Assembly: GCA_964420995.1 (NCBI GenBank)
Contig: CAYQUX010000016.1
Span: 1-64,000 of the forward strand
Source of the DNA: Leptolinea sp964420995
GTDB taxonomy: Bacteria > Chloroflexota > Anaerolineae > Anaerolineales > Anaerolineaceae
DNA: 64,000 nucleotides
Direction: 5' to 3'
Shown here: positions 42,501 to 51,144 of the stretch, piece by piece
How positions within the stretch are numbered: position 1 is the first letter of the stretch
Layout: every line of letters starts with the position of its first letter
Translations under genes and position numbers: made by a program
Notes under the pieces: model-generated
Told to the model about the DNA's origin: nothing
Databases searched by the model: none
The model's input: the letters and a program-made list of their open reading frames with translations, nothing else

Positions 42501-44214
42501 CCTGGCTGATAAAATCCTGCGCTTCAGCGAGGATTTCGCGCGCGGATCCCATCCCGGCCTCGCCTGTGCTGCCCAACATGGCAGCCAGTTCATTGATCCG
42601 ATCTTCATCAACCAGCACACGTGTTTCGGTAAGGGTGCGATCATTAAGGATTGCCTTGCGTACTGTGTAATGTTGATCACCAAAGGCGGCCAACTGCGGA
42701 AGATGTGTAACGCAAAAAACCTGGTGCGCTCTGGCCACCTGCCAGAGCTTTTGCCCCACGGTCGTGCCAACGCGCCCCCCGATGCCCTGGTCAATTTCGT
42801 CAAAGATCAGGGTGGGGATATCATCCGCGTGGGCAAGTACGTTCTTCAGAGCCAGCATCAGCCGGGATGTTTCACCGCCAGAGGCAATGCGAACCATGGG
42901 TTTTAATCCTTCACCGGGATTTGGCGCGATGAGAAATTCCACCTGATCGAAACCTGACGCGTCAAAGCGCACTGTTTCTCCGTTTTCGGTTTGCAGGCCA
43001 TGAGAATCAGGCTGTGTCTGAAATTCCACCTGGAAACGCGCTCCCGGCATATGCAGGTCTTGAAGCTGCCGCTCTACCGCGCTGGAGAGGTCGCTGGCCG
43101 CCTGTTTTCTTGCGCGGCTCAAATCACTGGCTCGGGCAGCCAGGCTGGTTAACAGCACCTGTTCGTCTTTTTCAAGCTGTTCGATTTGCTCGCCAGCGTG
43201 TTCGATGGAATCAAGCTGCCTGCGGGCTTCAACAGCGAAGGATAGTACAGCGGCTTCATCGCCGCCATATTTTCGACACAAAATTTTGATTTGTTCCAGG
43301 CGGTCTTCCATCTGTTCAAGCCGGCGGGGATTCGCTTCGATTTGATCCAGGTAATCCTGTAATTCCCGGATTAACCCGGTTATTTCTTCCGACGCGGCTT
43401 CGGCTTTCTCAAACAGGGTAGACTTGGATGGGTCAATGCGCGCCAGTGATGACAGGGCACGCACCGCCTGCCCAAAAAGGTCGCCAACCGAAGGCGCTTC
43501 GGCCTCGCCTTCATCCAGCAGGCGAAGGGCTTCCTGCCCGAGGGATGCCAGGTTTTCGGCGTTGGCCAACCGGTCACGCTCTATGACCAATTCATCCAAT
43601 TCACCGGGTTTCAGGTGTGAGGATTCAATTTCGTTGACCTGATAACGCAGCAGGTCCGTCATGCGGGCGGCGTCTTTCTCCTGTTCCCGCAGACCGGCGA
43701 GATTTTTACGCAGGCTGATCAGACGCTGGTATTCTTCGCGGTAATCCGCGAGATGTCTTCCCGTTCCGGCAAAACGGTCGAGCAGAATGATATGCTGGCG
43801 CGTATTAAGCAGGGAAAGATGCTCCGATTGGCCGTGGATATCCACCAGAAGAGAACCAATCTCCTTCAACAGGCTCTGACTCACTGCCCGGCCGTTTACC
43901 CGGCTGGATGTGCGTCCTTCCCTGCGTATCTCACGGCTTAATGTGACCCAACCTTCCTGATCCTGTAAATCCTCGCGCTTTAATACATCATCCACCGGCG
44001 AATTTGTCGAAAAAACAGCCTCCAGGAGGGAACGATCTTCTCCACCGCGGATCATTTCAACATCCGCCTTGCCTCCGACCAGCGCCTCGATGGCATCCAG
44101 AATGATGGATTTTCCGGCTCCAGTTTCGCCGGTAAAAATAATCAAGCCGGGGTTGAACTGCAGGTCCAGCCGTTGGATGATGGCGAAGTTCTCAATGCGT
44201 AATTCGCTCAGCAT
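42487..44214 (-). CDS. recN: DNA repair protein RecN
   Basis: A 575-residue SMC-like ATPase for double-strand-break repair. Walker A is GETGAGKSIILDAIEALVGG at residues 29-36, the central region is coiled coil (LRYQVNEIESSHLKPGELDEL and others), and the C-terminal ABC signature IASGGETSRLMLALKN is followed by Walker B TLIFDEIDQGIGG. Length and architecture fit RecN exactly. It is eight bases downstream of the B-box membrane protein gene and five bases upstream of the BTAD regulator, part of a minus-strand run starting with translin and nadK. Confidence 0.97.
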   Translation of the reverse strand: MLSELRIENFAIIQRLDLQFNPGLIIFTGETGAGKSIILDAIEALVGGKADVEMIRGGEDRSLLEAVFSTNSPVDDVLKREDLQDQEGWVTLSREIRREGRTSSRVNGRAVSQSLLKEIGSLLVDIHGQSEHLSLLNTRQHIILLDRFAGTGRHLADYREEYQRLISLRKNLAGLREQEKDAARMTDLLRYQVNEIESSHLKPGELDELVIERDRLANAENLASLGQEALRLLDEGEAEAPSVGDLFGQAVRALSSLARIDPSKSTLFEKAEAASEEITGLIRELQDYLDQIEANPRRLEQMEDRLEQIKILCRKYGGDEAAVLSFAVEARRQLDSIEHAGEQIEQLEKDEQVLLTSLAARASDLSRARKQAASDLSSAVERQLQDLHMPGARFQVEFQTQPDSHGLQTENGETVRFDASGFDQVEFLIAPNPGEGLKPMVRIASGGETSRLMLALKNVLAHADDIPTLIFDEIDQGIGGRVGTTVGQKLWQVARAHQVFCVTHLPQLAAFGDQHYTVRKAILNDRTLTETRVLVDEDRINELAAMLGSTGEAGMGSAREILAEAQDFISQGNPE

Positions 44215-44221
44215 GGTCAGT

Positions 44222-44749
44222 CTACTTAATCTGGATGCCGCTCAGGCGGGTATACACGGTGGTACTTACAATGGCAGCATAAACAAGTGGCCAGATAAAC
44301 CCCAACAGGCTGCCGAATCCGGCTCCAGTGAAAAGGAGTATCACCAGAACAGGTAACAGGTTAATAACGGCGCCCAGTGCCGCGGCCGCGGCGGTCAACC
44401 GGAAGAGCAGTTTGCTGCGCCGCCGGCCGGTGATCTTACGGACAGCTTCGGCGATGCCCAGCCCGACCGCAGGAGCCAGCAGGATCGAAAAGAAACCAAC
44501 AAATCCCACCAGAAGGCTGCCAAGGAAAGACAGTATCCCGGCTGTCAGAACAGCCAGAATATAATCCTGTGATTTGGCGGTGTCAAATATTTTTTGCTGC
44601 GAGCGTACACACTCTTTGCAGCGGTATCCGGTGGGGGTTTGCACGGCACATTCCGTGCAAATGGGTTTATCGCAGCGGTTGCAGCGCAGGTAGGTTTCCC
44701 GATCCGGGTGGTTGGCGCAGCGCATGGTTTTGGGTGTAGGTGTGGTCAT
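44222..44749 (-). CDS. B-box zinc-finger membrane protein
   Basis: A 175-residue protein. The first 45 residues carry a B-box-type zinc motif, CANHPDRETYLRCNRCDKPIC and CAVQTPTGYRCKEC, with the Cys/His spacing of bacterial B-box proteins. Two or more hydrophobic hairpins follow (LAVLTAGILSFLGSLLVGFVGF and AVINLLPVLVILLFTGAGFG), giving about four transmembrane helices. Function unknown. The start overlaps the nadK stop by a few bases (44746-44749), so the two are coupled. Confidence 0.8.
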   Translation of the reverse strand: MTTPTPKTMRCANHPDRETYLRCNRCDKPICTECAVQTPTGYRCKECVRSQQKIFDTAKSQDYILAVLTAGILSFLGSLLVGFVGFFSILLAPAVGLGIAEAVRKITGRRRSKLLFRLTAAAAALGAVINLLPVLVILLFTGAGFGSLLGFIWPLVYAAIVSTTVYTRLSGIQIK

Positions 44750-45621
44750 ACGATATTTTCAGTGCTCGGATTGTGTTCCATATATAAGGTGATATTGCGA
44801 TAAAAATAGCCGGGATCTTTCAGGCGTACCATGTTAAGTCGGTAATCAGAGACGGTACACTCGACGCGGTCGCCGTTAATAACCACCACCGGCGGATGTC
44901 CGTCAACGCTCAAGACCGCTTCGTGGCTGGTGTTGACCAGGATACTGACTTTCACCTCCTCCGGAAGGACAATGGCGCGGTCCATGGAGAGGTGTGGAGC
45001 CACAGGCACGATCAGGATGTTCCGCATTTCCGGCGGGATGATCGGCCCCCCGGCGGCAAGTGAATAGGCGGTGGACCCTGTTGGCGTGGCCACGATAAGG
45101 CCGTCTGCTACATAGGTGGAAGTGGTATAGCTGTTCACACTGGCGGTCAGGCGGATGGGGCGCACAAATTGCCCCCGGCAGACCACAACTTCGTTGATGG
45201 ACTGCCAGATTCCCAGCGACTGGCCGCCGCGAAAATGCTCGATCTTGAGCATCATGCGCTCTTCCAGGCGGTACAGGCTGTTCAAAATGCTTTCCATGGA
45301 GGGTTGCCAGTTCACGCGGCCCACTTCTGTGAGGAAACCAAAATGGCCCATGTTGATGCCCAGCAGGGGTATACCTTCAGGAGCGCAGATGTGCCCGGCC
45401 CGCAGTATGGTTCCATCGCCCCCGAGAGCGATCATCATGTCATAATTACCGCCCCTGGTTTTTTCAAGCCAGACATCGTCATACACTGAACCGGTATCCA
45501 CCCTCTCGACGCCGTGCTTTTTCAGGAATCGGGCAACCGCCTCGGATGTCTCGACGGCTTCCGGGAGATCAGGGCGGCAAACAATGGCAAATTTTCGCAG
45601 GGAAGATGACGCCGTTTCCAT
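44746..45621 (-). CDS. nadK: NAD(+) kinase
   Basis: A 291-residue enzyme that phosphorylates NAD to NADP. It shows MMIALGGDGTILRAG near residue 65 with the GGDGT motif, GINMGHFGFLTEV and the NE-containing block (SINEVVVCRG), the catalytic-region VADGLIVATPTGSTAYSLAAGGPI and the late SILVNTSHEAVLSVDGH. All core motifs are intact. It is 58 bp downstream of the translin gene and its stop overlaps the start of the B-box gene. Confidence 0.96.
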   Translation of the reverse strand: METASSSLRKFAIVCRPDLPEAVETSEAVARFLKKHGVERVDTGSVYDDVWLEKTRGGNYDMMIALGGDGTILRAGHICAPEGIPLLGINMGHFGFLTEVGRVNWQPSMESILNSLYRLEERMMLKIEHFRGGQSLGIWQSINEVVVCRGQFVRPIRLTASVNSYTTSTYVADGLIVATPTGSTAYSLAAGGPIIPPEMRNILIVPVAPHLSMDRAIVLPEEVKVSILVNTSHEAVLSVDGHPPVVVINGDRVECTVSDYRLNMVRLKDPGYFYRNITLYMEHNPSTENIV

Positions 45622-45678
45622 ACGGGTATTATAAGGGATTGTATTGGAACCGGCGGATTACGGTGTTCAGCCCGCAGA

Positions 45679-46326
45679 TTATTCCGCTTCTTCAACCCGC
45701 CGGGTATATTCGATCAGGCTGTGTTCCATTAATTGAAAGCGCAAACTTAAGGTCAGGTCGCCGCGTGTTTTTTCAACAATACTGCGCACCAGATCTGTTT
45801 GACGGCGCAGCCCCTGGGTGACGGCGTCGGGGTAATCCATGGTGACCAGATGCGTATATATCTCATCCATGCACCCCAGCAAACGTTCGGCTTCATTGGA
45901 ATATCCCTGCCGGAGAATATCCAGACAGCGGCGGCGCAACTCGCCCACTACTTCCGCCAGTCCGTTCCAGTAGGTGGCTGTTTCGACGCCAAGGTCTTCG
46001 GGTGATGGCAGGTCTTTGTTCTGGATCAACGCGAAGGTGATGCTGGCTTCCGTGTATTCCTTGATGGCATCCTGGGTGTAACCGGCGTAGAAAAGGTCGG
46101 GGAAGTTGGCCAGGCTGGTTTTTAATCCCTGTGCCAATTCCCCGGCCTGTTGAAGTTCAACCAACGCGTTTTCCACCTCTCCACGATGAATGGCGCGAAT
46201 GGTATGCGCCGCGTGACGGGTGAGCTGCCTGGCCTGGGCAAGCGCCTGATCCCGCACCTGGGTGCGGGTATCAAAGTCTTTGTGTGATCTTTCACTGATG
46301 GATTCAAGCGCCTGCATTTTGATCAT
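45679..46326 (-). CDS. Translin family protein
   Basis: A 215-residue all-helical protein. The stretches AAHTIRAIHRGEVENALVEL, FYAGYTQDAIKEYTEASITF and LPSPEDLGVETATYWNGLAEVVGELRRRCLDIL correspond closely to archaeal and eukaryotic translins, ending with VRSIVEKTRGDLTLSLR. Translin is a nucleic-acid-binding octamer; with TRAX in eukaryotes it forms C3PO, an RNase. No TRAX-like partner is in this window, and the archaeal proteins also act alone. The GDLTLSLR motif suggests RNA contact. The gene sits between ssb (10 bp upstream end to start) and nadK, so likely operonic. Confidence 0.85.
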   Translation of the reverse strand: MIKMQALESISERSHKDFDTRTQVRDQALAQARQLTRHAAHTIRAIHRGEVENALVELQQAGELAQGLKTSLANFPDLFYAGYTQDAIKEYTEASITFALIQNKDLPSPEDLGVETATYWNGLAEVVGELRRRCLDILRQGYSNEAERLLGCMDEIYTHLVTMDYPDAVTQGLRRQTDLVRSIVEKTRGDLTLSLRFQLMEHSLIEYTRRVEEAE

Positions 46327-46335
46327 GTTTGTGTC

Positions 46336-46758
46336 CTAGAACGGAAGATCGTCTTCGGCCGCTGAACTGGATTCCACTTCATCGCCACCGGCGCCGGGTT
46401 CTCCACCTTCAGTCCGCGAACTGAGAAAACGAACATTCGATGCTGTGATCTCAAAGGATGCGCCTGAGGAGCCGTCGGTGCGTTTGTAGATGCGCGGACC
46501 GCCGGTAGCCGGATCAGCGATCAGACGGCCTTCGACAATTACCTTCGAACCTTTTTTCAAATAGTTGTGAGTCGATTCAGCCTGTTTTCCCCAGACTGAT
46601 ACCCGAAACCAGATCGTTTCTTTTACCTGCTGCCCATTTGAATCGGTGTAATTCCGGTTGGTGGCAACATTAAAACTGGTGACCGCCTGTCCTGATGGGG
46701 TATAGCGCATTTCAGGATCTTTTCCCAAATTACCAGCGATAATTATTGTCTGGAACAT
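46336..46758 (-). CDS. ssb: Single-stranded DNA-binding protein
   Basis: A 140-residue SSB. The OB fold is complete: MFQTIIIAGNLGKDPEMRYTPSGQ, VTSFNVATNRNYTDSNGQQV, WFRVSVWGKQAE and KGSKVIVEGRLIADP. The C-terminal acidic tip ends SSSAAEDDLPF, the canonical DDxPF partner-binding tail. AGGAGGAGG precedes ATG 46758, a very strong site. It leads the minus-strand run ssb-translin-nadK-B-box-recN-BTAD; the upstream region is shared with the divergent ccm operon. Confidence 0.97.
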   Translation of the reverse strand: MFQTIIIAGNLGKDPEMRYTPSGQAVTSFNVATNRNYTDSNGQQVKETIWFRVSVWGKQAESTHNYLKKGSKVIVEGRLIADPATGGPRIYKRTDGSSGASFEITASNVRFLSSRTEGGEPGAGGDEVESSSAAEDDLPF

Positions 46759-46854
46759 TGAATTTCCTCCTCCTGGTTTCGAAACGACTCTGTGTGTGTG
46801 ATTTCACTACTATTTTACCTTTTCTCTGGACTTCCCGCATGTGTTGTATTGTGA

Positions 46855-46892
46855 TTGCTGTCAGAAAGAAACCGGACTATGTTGGTTATAAT
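46855..46892 (+). promoter_or_regulatory. Possible promoter of the ccm operon
   Basis: TTGCTG (46855-46860), 17 bp spacer and TATGTT (46878-46883) fit a sigma-70 layout; TATAAT also appears at 46887-46892. The start would lie about 90 bp upstream of ccmE. Which box is used cannot be told. Confidence 0.35.
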
Positions 46893-46990
46893 TATGAATA
46901 CAAATCGGCTATGGAGTGAACGCGCCGGGTAATGTCATACGAGCCAGGGGAATTCACTGTTTGCATTTTGGATGATGATAGAAGGATGAT

Positions 46991-47503
46991 ATGCCGCCGG
47001 ATAACCCTTCAGCACCTGCCGCCAAAATCCAACCCAAATTTATTATTGGTAGTTTGTTGATTGCCGCCGCTATCCTGTACCTGGTTATTTCGTCCACTCA
47101 GGCAAACGCGCAGTACTTTTTGACTGTCGATGAAGTGATCTCACAGGGACAATCATTGAATGGTAAGACCATTCGTGTTTCCGGGGCTGTTCTTGGAGAT
47201 TCAATTGACTATGATCCCGATTCCCGGCTGCTCACCTTCACCATCGCGCACGTTCCGGGTGACAACCGGGAAATAGAAAACGCCGGTGGACTGGCGGCCG
47301 AATTACACGCCGCGGTGGGGGATCCAACCCGCAACAGATTGGAGATTATCCATAAAGGCATCCGGCCGGATCTGTTGAAGAACGAAGCCCAGGCCATATT
47401 AACGGGGACGATAAATACGGATGGATCGTTTTCCGCTTCGGAAGTCTTGCTTAAGTGCCCGACCAGGTACGAAGAGGCCGTTCCCGGCCAGGCAAAGAAG
47501 TAG
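46991..47503 (+). CDS. ccmE: Cytochrome c maturation protein CcmE (Cys-type)
   Basis: A 170-residue periplasmic heme chaperone. An N-terminal signal anchor (FIIGSLLIAAAILYLVISS) precedes the OB-fold (YFLTVDEVISQGQSLNGKTIRVSG) typical of CcmE. The usual heme-binding His in the HxxxY motif is replaced by Cys: LLKCPTRY, C156 and Y160. This is the CxxxY subtype known from some sulfate reducers and archaea, which also binds heme covalently. AAGGA just before ATG 46991. It is the first gene of the ccm operon and its stop is four bases before ccmF. Confidence 0.88.
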   Translation: MPPDNPSAPAAKIQPKFIIGSLLIAAAILYLVISSTQANAQYFLTVDEVISQGQSLNGKTIRVSGAVLGDSIDYDPDSRLLTFTIAHVPGDNREIENAGGLAAELHAAVGDPTRNRLEIIHKGIRPDLLKNEAQAILTGTINTDGSFSASEVLLKCPTRYEEAVPGQAKK

Positions 47504-47507
47504 AACT

Positions 47508-49568
47508 ATGATCGCCAATCTGGGGTTTGGATCGCTGGTTATCGCCTTCTTTCTCACCCTGTATTGCGCCGTGGTGGCCATCTGGGGTGGTTGGAAACGT
47601 TCCCCTGAATTTCTGGAGAGCTCGCGGCTGGGAATCCGGCTGCTCTTCCCTTTGGTTAGTCTGTCAACCGGCTGTCTGCCGTTTCTACTGGTCAACGGTC
47701 ATTATGAAGTTCAATATGTCTACAATGTGATCAGTGACGATTTGCCCCTATATTTGCGAATTACCGCCCTGTGGGGTGGACAGGCAGGCTCTTTACTCTT
47801 CTGGTCGTGGTTGATGGCAATGGTCGCGAGCTGGCTGGCCAATGAACTTTGGACTGGCGAAAGCGATTTTTATCCCTGGGTCACAGCCGTTCTGTCACTG
47901 ACGCTGGCGTTCTTTCTAAGCCTTTCTATTTTCCTGGAAAATCCGTTTGTGCGTTTTTGGGAGTTACCCGACGGATCACGGCTGGCAGCCATGTTCCAAC
48001 CGGTGGGCGCGCTATTAACATCTCCGGAAAATGGATATGGATTAAATCCCCTTCTGCGTCACCCTGGAATGATTCTTCACCCTCCACTGCTTTACATGGG
48101 ATTTGTGGCACTGGTGGTGCCTTACGCGTATGCAATTTCCGCCTTGATCACCAACCATATTGATGACCGCTGGATCAAATTAACCCGCCGATGGTCATTA
48201 ATGGCCTGGTTGTTCCTGTCAATGGGGTTGATACTGGGCAGCCGCTGGGCGTATGATGTCCTCGGGTGGGGTGGTTACTGGGGCTGGGACCCGGTTGAAA
48301 TTGCCGCCCTGATGCCCTGGTTGACCGGTACAGCGTACATCCATTCGGTGATGTCTCAGGAACGCATGGGTATGTTCAAGCGTTGGAATATGGTTTTGAT
48401 CATTTTGACCTATTCCCTGGTCATCTTTGGTACGTTCCTTACCCGTTCCGGGGTGCTTTCTTCGGTACATGCCTTTTCGCAAAGTTCCATCGGCCCGGTC
48501 TTTCTGGTTTTTATTACCATTACGTTCGCAATTTCACTTGGATTATTGCTCTGGCGGTGGAATGATCTCACGGGACAGGGGGTAATGCACTCGTTTTTCT
48601 CACGGGAATCACTTTTCCTGTTTAATAATCTCATATTTTTGGGCATTTTCTTTGTGTGCCTGTGGGGTCTGTTGTACCCGGTGGTTTCTGAACTCTTTAC
48701 CGGGCAGAAAGTAACGATAGGTCCTCCGTTTTACGAAAAGGCAACCGCGCCATTATTTCTGGCATTGCTGCTTTTGATGGGACTGGCTCCACTGTCTGCC
48801 TGGGGGCATTCAACCTGGAAAACCATGCGGAAAAACCTGATCAAACCACTGGTCGTTGCTCTTGTGATTCTGGCGATCATTGTTCTGGCCGGCGTGCATA
48901 CTCCGCTGGCATTGGCAGGCTTTGGATTGGTGATACTGGTTGTCTGTGTAAACCTGTTCGATTTTGGACGCGTGGTGAACCTGCGCAATCGGAGAACAAA
49001 TGAGGCGGTGCTTGTCTCCATCTGGAAGGTGATAGCTCACCACCGCCGTCGTTATGGCGGGCATCTGGTGCACCTGGGCGTGGTTATGATCGCGCTGGGG
49101 ATCATAGGAATTGAATTATTTCAGACAGAAACGCAGGGAACGGTTGCCCGAGGCCAGACCATCAAACTGGGCGACTATTCCTTTTCATACCGCGATCTGG
49201 CCATCTTTAATTCAAATGATGGGCGCAATATTGCCCGTGCGGTTATTGATGTACATCGTGGAGAGGAGCCGGTCGGTGAGTTATATCCGCGCCGCGATTA
49301 TTACTATGCCTCGCAACAACCGGTGACGGTTCCCGGCATTCGCTCTTCGCTGGAAGAAGATATCTATGTCATTCTGGTGGACTGGCAACCGATAAGCTCC
49401 CAGGGAGCCACATTCAAGATCTATCGAAATCCATTGGTTGGTTGGATGTGGGCAGGCGCCTGGGTATTTATCCTGGGCACGCTGATGGCCGGTTGGCCCG
49501 CGCGAAATTCTTATGACGGACGATCATTCCGACCTTCGGGTAAAACCACACATGAGGATACTCTCTGA
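47508..49568 (+). CDS. ccmF: Cytochrome c heme lyase CcmF
   Basis: A 686-residue integral membrane protein of the heme-lyase complex. The WWD-type loop is RWAYDVLGWGGYWGWDPVEIAALMPWL, and conserved heme-ligating His residues lie at HYEVQYVYN and HPGMILHPP. About 14 predicted helices and an extracytoplasmic C-terminal domain follow (NDGRNIARAVIDVHRGEEPVG). The track frame is open upstream to 47421, but the N-terminal helix begins at ATG 47508, five bases after ccmE. Its stop overlaps ccmH by one base (TGATG). It ligates heme to apocytochrome CXXCH sites. Confidence 0.95.
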   Translation: MIANLGFGSLVIAFFLTLYCAVVAIWGGWKRSPEFLESSRLGIRLLFPLVSLSTGCLPFLLVNGHYEVQYVYNVISDDLPLYLRITALWGGQAGSLLFWSWLMAMVASWLANELWTGESDFYPWVTAVLSLTLAFFLSLSIFLENPFVRFWELPDGSRLAAMFQPVGALLTSPENGYGLNPLLRHPGMILHPPLLYMGFVALVVPYAYAISALITNHIDDRWIKLTRRWSLMAWLFLSMGLILGSRWAYDVLGWGGYWGWDPVEIAALMPWLTGTAYIHSVMSQERMGMFKRWNMVLIILTYSLVIFGTFLTRSGVLSSVHAFSQSSIGPVFLVFITITFAISLGLLLWRWNDLTGQGVMHSFFSRESLFLFNNLIFLGIFFVCLWGLLYPVVSELFTGQKVTIGPPFYEKATAPLFLALLLLMGLAPLSAWGHSTWKTMRKNLIKPLVVALVILAIIVLAGVHTPLALAGFGLVILVVCVNLFDFGRVVNLRNRRTNEAVLVSIWKVIAHHRRRYGGHLVHLGVVMIALGIIGIELFQTETQGTVARGQTIKLGDYSFSYRDLAIFNSNDGRNIARAVIDVHRGEEPVGELYPRRDYYYASQQPVTVPGIRSSLEEDIYVILVDWQPISSQGATFKIYRNPLVGWMWAGAWVFILGTLMAGWPARNSYDGRSFRPSGKTTHEDTL

Positions 49569-50050
49569 TGAAACAACTTTCATTGCCTGTGCTTCTGTTG
49601 GTATCGGTGATTTTTTTTCTTTTAACATCCACGGTGACAGCCCAACAGCCGACACCCTCTGATGATCAGGTGAACGAACTGGCCCGGCAAATGTACTGTC
49701 CGGTATGCGAAAACACCCCCCTGGATGTCTGTCCGACAAAGGCCTGCGCGCAATGGCGCGAATTGATCCGTCAAAAACTCATGGAAGGCTGGTCTGACCA
49801 GCAGATCAAGGATTATTTCGCGCAGCAGTATGGAGATCGGGTGCTGGCGGAACCTCCGGGATTGGCCGCAACCCCCTTGATCTTTATGCTGCCCACTGTC
49901 ATTCTGTTGGGAGCGGCGTTGGTCCTCTACCGGATGCAGGCATCCGCGAGGACAAAAGACGGCCTGGTTATGGACGCGCCTGCTTCAGAGGAAGACGAAG
50001 TGAACATTTCCCGCGTGGAAGATGAGCTGCAACGCTTCAGGAAAGGATAA
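49568..50050 (+). CDS. ccmH: Cytochrome c maturation thioredoxin-like protein CcmH
   Basis: A 160-residue protein with a signal sequence (LPVLLLVSVIFFLLTSTVTA), the redox motif MYCPVCENTPLDVCPTKACA (CPVC) followed by the helical bundle QWRELIRQKLMEGWSDQQIKDYF, and a C-terminal transmembrane helix (LIFMLPTVILLGAALVLY). This is the CcmH/CcmL type, which reduces the apocytochrome thiols before ligation. Extra cysteines (VCPTKAC) are as in other members of this branch. Start ATG 49568 overlaps the ccmF stop. Confidence 0.93.
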   Translation: MKQLSLPVLLLVSVIFFLLTSTVTAQQPTPSDDQVNELARQMYCPVCENTPLDVCPTKACAQWRELIRQKLMEGWSDQQIKDYFAQQYGDRVLAEPPGLAATPLIFMLPTVILLGAALVLYRMQASARTKDGLVMDAPASEEDEVNISRVEDELQRFRKG

Positions 50051-50055
50051 CCGCC

Positions 50056-50628
50056 ATAAACACACTCCCCGGAAGCCCTTCTGCGAGTGAGAATAAACGA
50101 CTGCCCGCCTGGGTCATAGCCGGCGCGTTTGTTCTGTTGGCCGGGTTTATCGCCATGCTGGCACTGGGATATAACGCCTCACAAAAAATGCCGGTAAAAG
50201 TGGGAATGCCGCTGCCCGAATTTGACTTCATAACATTTGATAACCAGACGATCAGCCGCACGGATTTTGAGGGTAACATTGTATTGATAAATTTCTGGGC
50301 TTCCTGGTGTGAACCCTGCGAAGAAGAAGCGCCTTTGCTGGAAAAGACATGGCAGCATTTCAAGGCACAGGGAGATGTTCTTTTCCTGGGTGTAGACTAT
50401 GTGGACACGGAACCACAGGCCCGTCAATTCTTAAAAACATACGGCGTAACGTATCCCAACGGCCCGGATCTGCGGTCGGAGATTTCCAAAACTTTTCACG
50501 TCAGCGGCGTGCCTGAAACCTTTATTTTTGGGACTGGTGGAACCCTGGCACACGCGATTATTGGCCCGGTTTCATCGGAAGAAGAGTTAATCCAAATGAT
50601 CGAAATGTTGGTGGAACAGGCACGTTGA
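50056..50628 (+). CDS. TlpA/ResA/CcmG-type thioredoxin, apparent AUA start
   Basis: A membrane-tethered thioredoxin that would reduce apocytochrome thiols. The signal-anchor helix WVIAGAFVLLAGFIAMLALG (about residues 19-38) precedes the TlpA domain PEFDFITFDNQTISRTDFEG with active site WASWCEPCEEE (C85, C88). No ATG, GTG or TTG lies upstream of TTG 50137, and starting there would cut into the anchor. The frame runs back to ATA 50056, preceded by AGGAAAGGA nine bases upstream, giving ATA-AAC-ACA-CTC and a natural N-terminus. Thus translation likely begins at AUA (or CTG 50101). The 3' end overlaps the next gene (TGATG). Confidence 0.85.
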   Translation: MNTLPGSPSASENKRLPAWVIAGAFVLLAGFIAMLALGYNASQKMPVKVGMPLPEFDFITFDNQTISRTDFEGNIVLINFWASWCEPCEEEAPLLEKTWQHFKAQGDVLFLGVDYVDTEPQARQFLKTYGVTYPNGPDLRSEISKTFHVSGVPETFIFGTGGTLAHAIIGPVSSEEELIQMIEMLVEQAR

Positions 50629-51134
50629 TGGATACTGGATCCTGGCTTTTACTTCTGTCAATTATCCTGCTGGTCGGGTTGATCATTTCCCGTCCTTTTT
50701 TCCGTGAATCGGAATCGAATGTGCCCGGTGATAGTGACCTTGATTCACTTTCCGGCGAGTTGGCTGAACTGGCGATTGAAAAAGAGAATCTGTTAACCTC
50801 TTTGCAGGATCTTGACAATGACCATGACCTGGAACGCTTACCGGATGAGGCTTACGCGGGCCGGCGGGAGGTATTATTGCACGCTTCCGCCAGGGTGATC
50901 CATCGGATGGATGCGTTGGAAAAACAGGTCAGCGCCGCGCAAACCGTTAACGAAAAAGCACCCCTGATCGAAACAAAGGGTATTTCCGGGGGCAGAGACG
51001 AGATTGAAGAAATGATTTCCGCGCGTCGAAAGCTGCGTGACGAAGTGTCTGCCGGATTTTGCCCGAGGTGCGGCAAAGTTATTCAAAAGTCTGACCAATA
51101 TTGTCCGGCTTGCGGCTCGAAAGTTGCCGGGTGA
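50628..51134 (+). CDS. CcmI-like membrane protein with C-terminal zinc ribbon
   Basis: A 168-residue protein. An N-terminal helix (WLLLLSIILLVGLIIS) anchors it. The region ELAIEKENLLTSLQDLDNDHDLERLPDEAYAGRREVLL matches the helical stretch seen at the start of CcmI-type proteins. The tail has two CPxCG knuckles (FCPRCGKVI, YCPACGSKVAG), a zinc ribbon not standard for CcmI. It probably helps deliver or hold apocytochrome, but the ribbon suggests a modified role. Start ATG 50628 overlaps the TlpA stop; the frame extends one codon upstream (TTG). Confidence 0.75.
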   Translation: MDTGSWLLLLSIILLVGLIISRPFFRESESNVPGDSDLDSLSGELAELAIEKENLLTSLQDLDNDHDLERLPDEAYAGRREVLLHASARVIHRMDALEKQVSAAQTVNEKAPLIETKGISGGRDEIEEMISARRKLRDEVSAGFCPRCGKVIQKSDQYCPACGSKVAG

Positions 51135-51144
51135 GTTATCCGTC

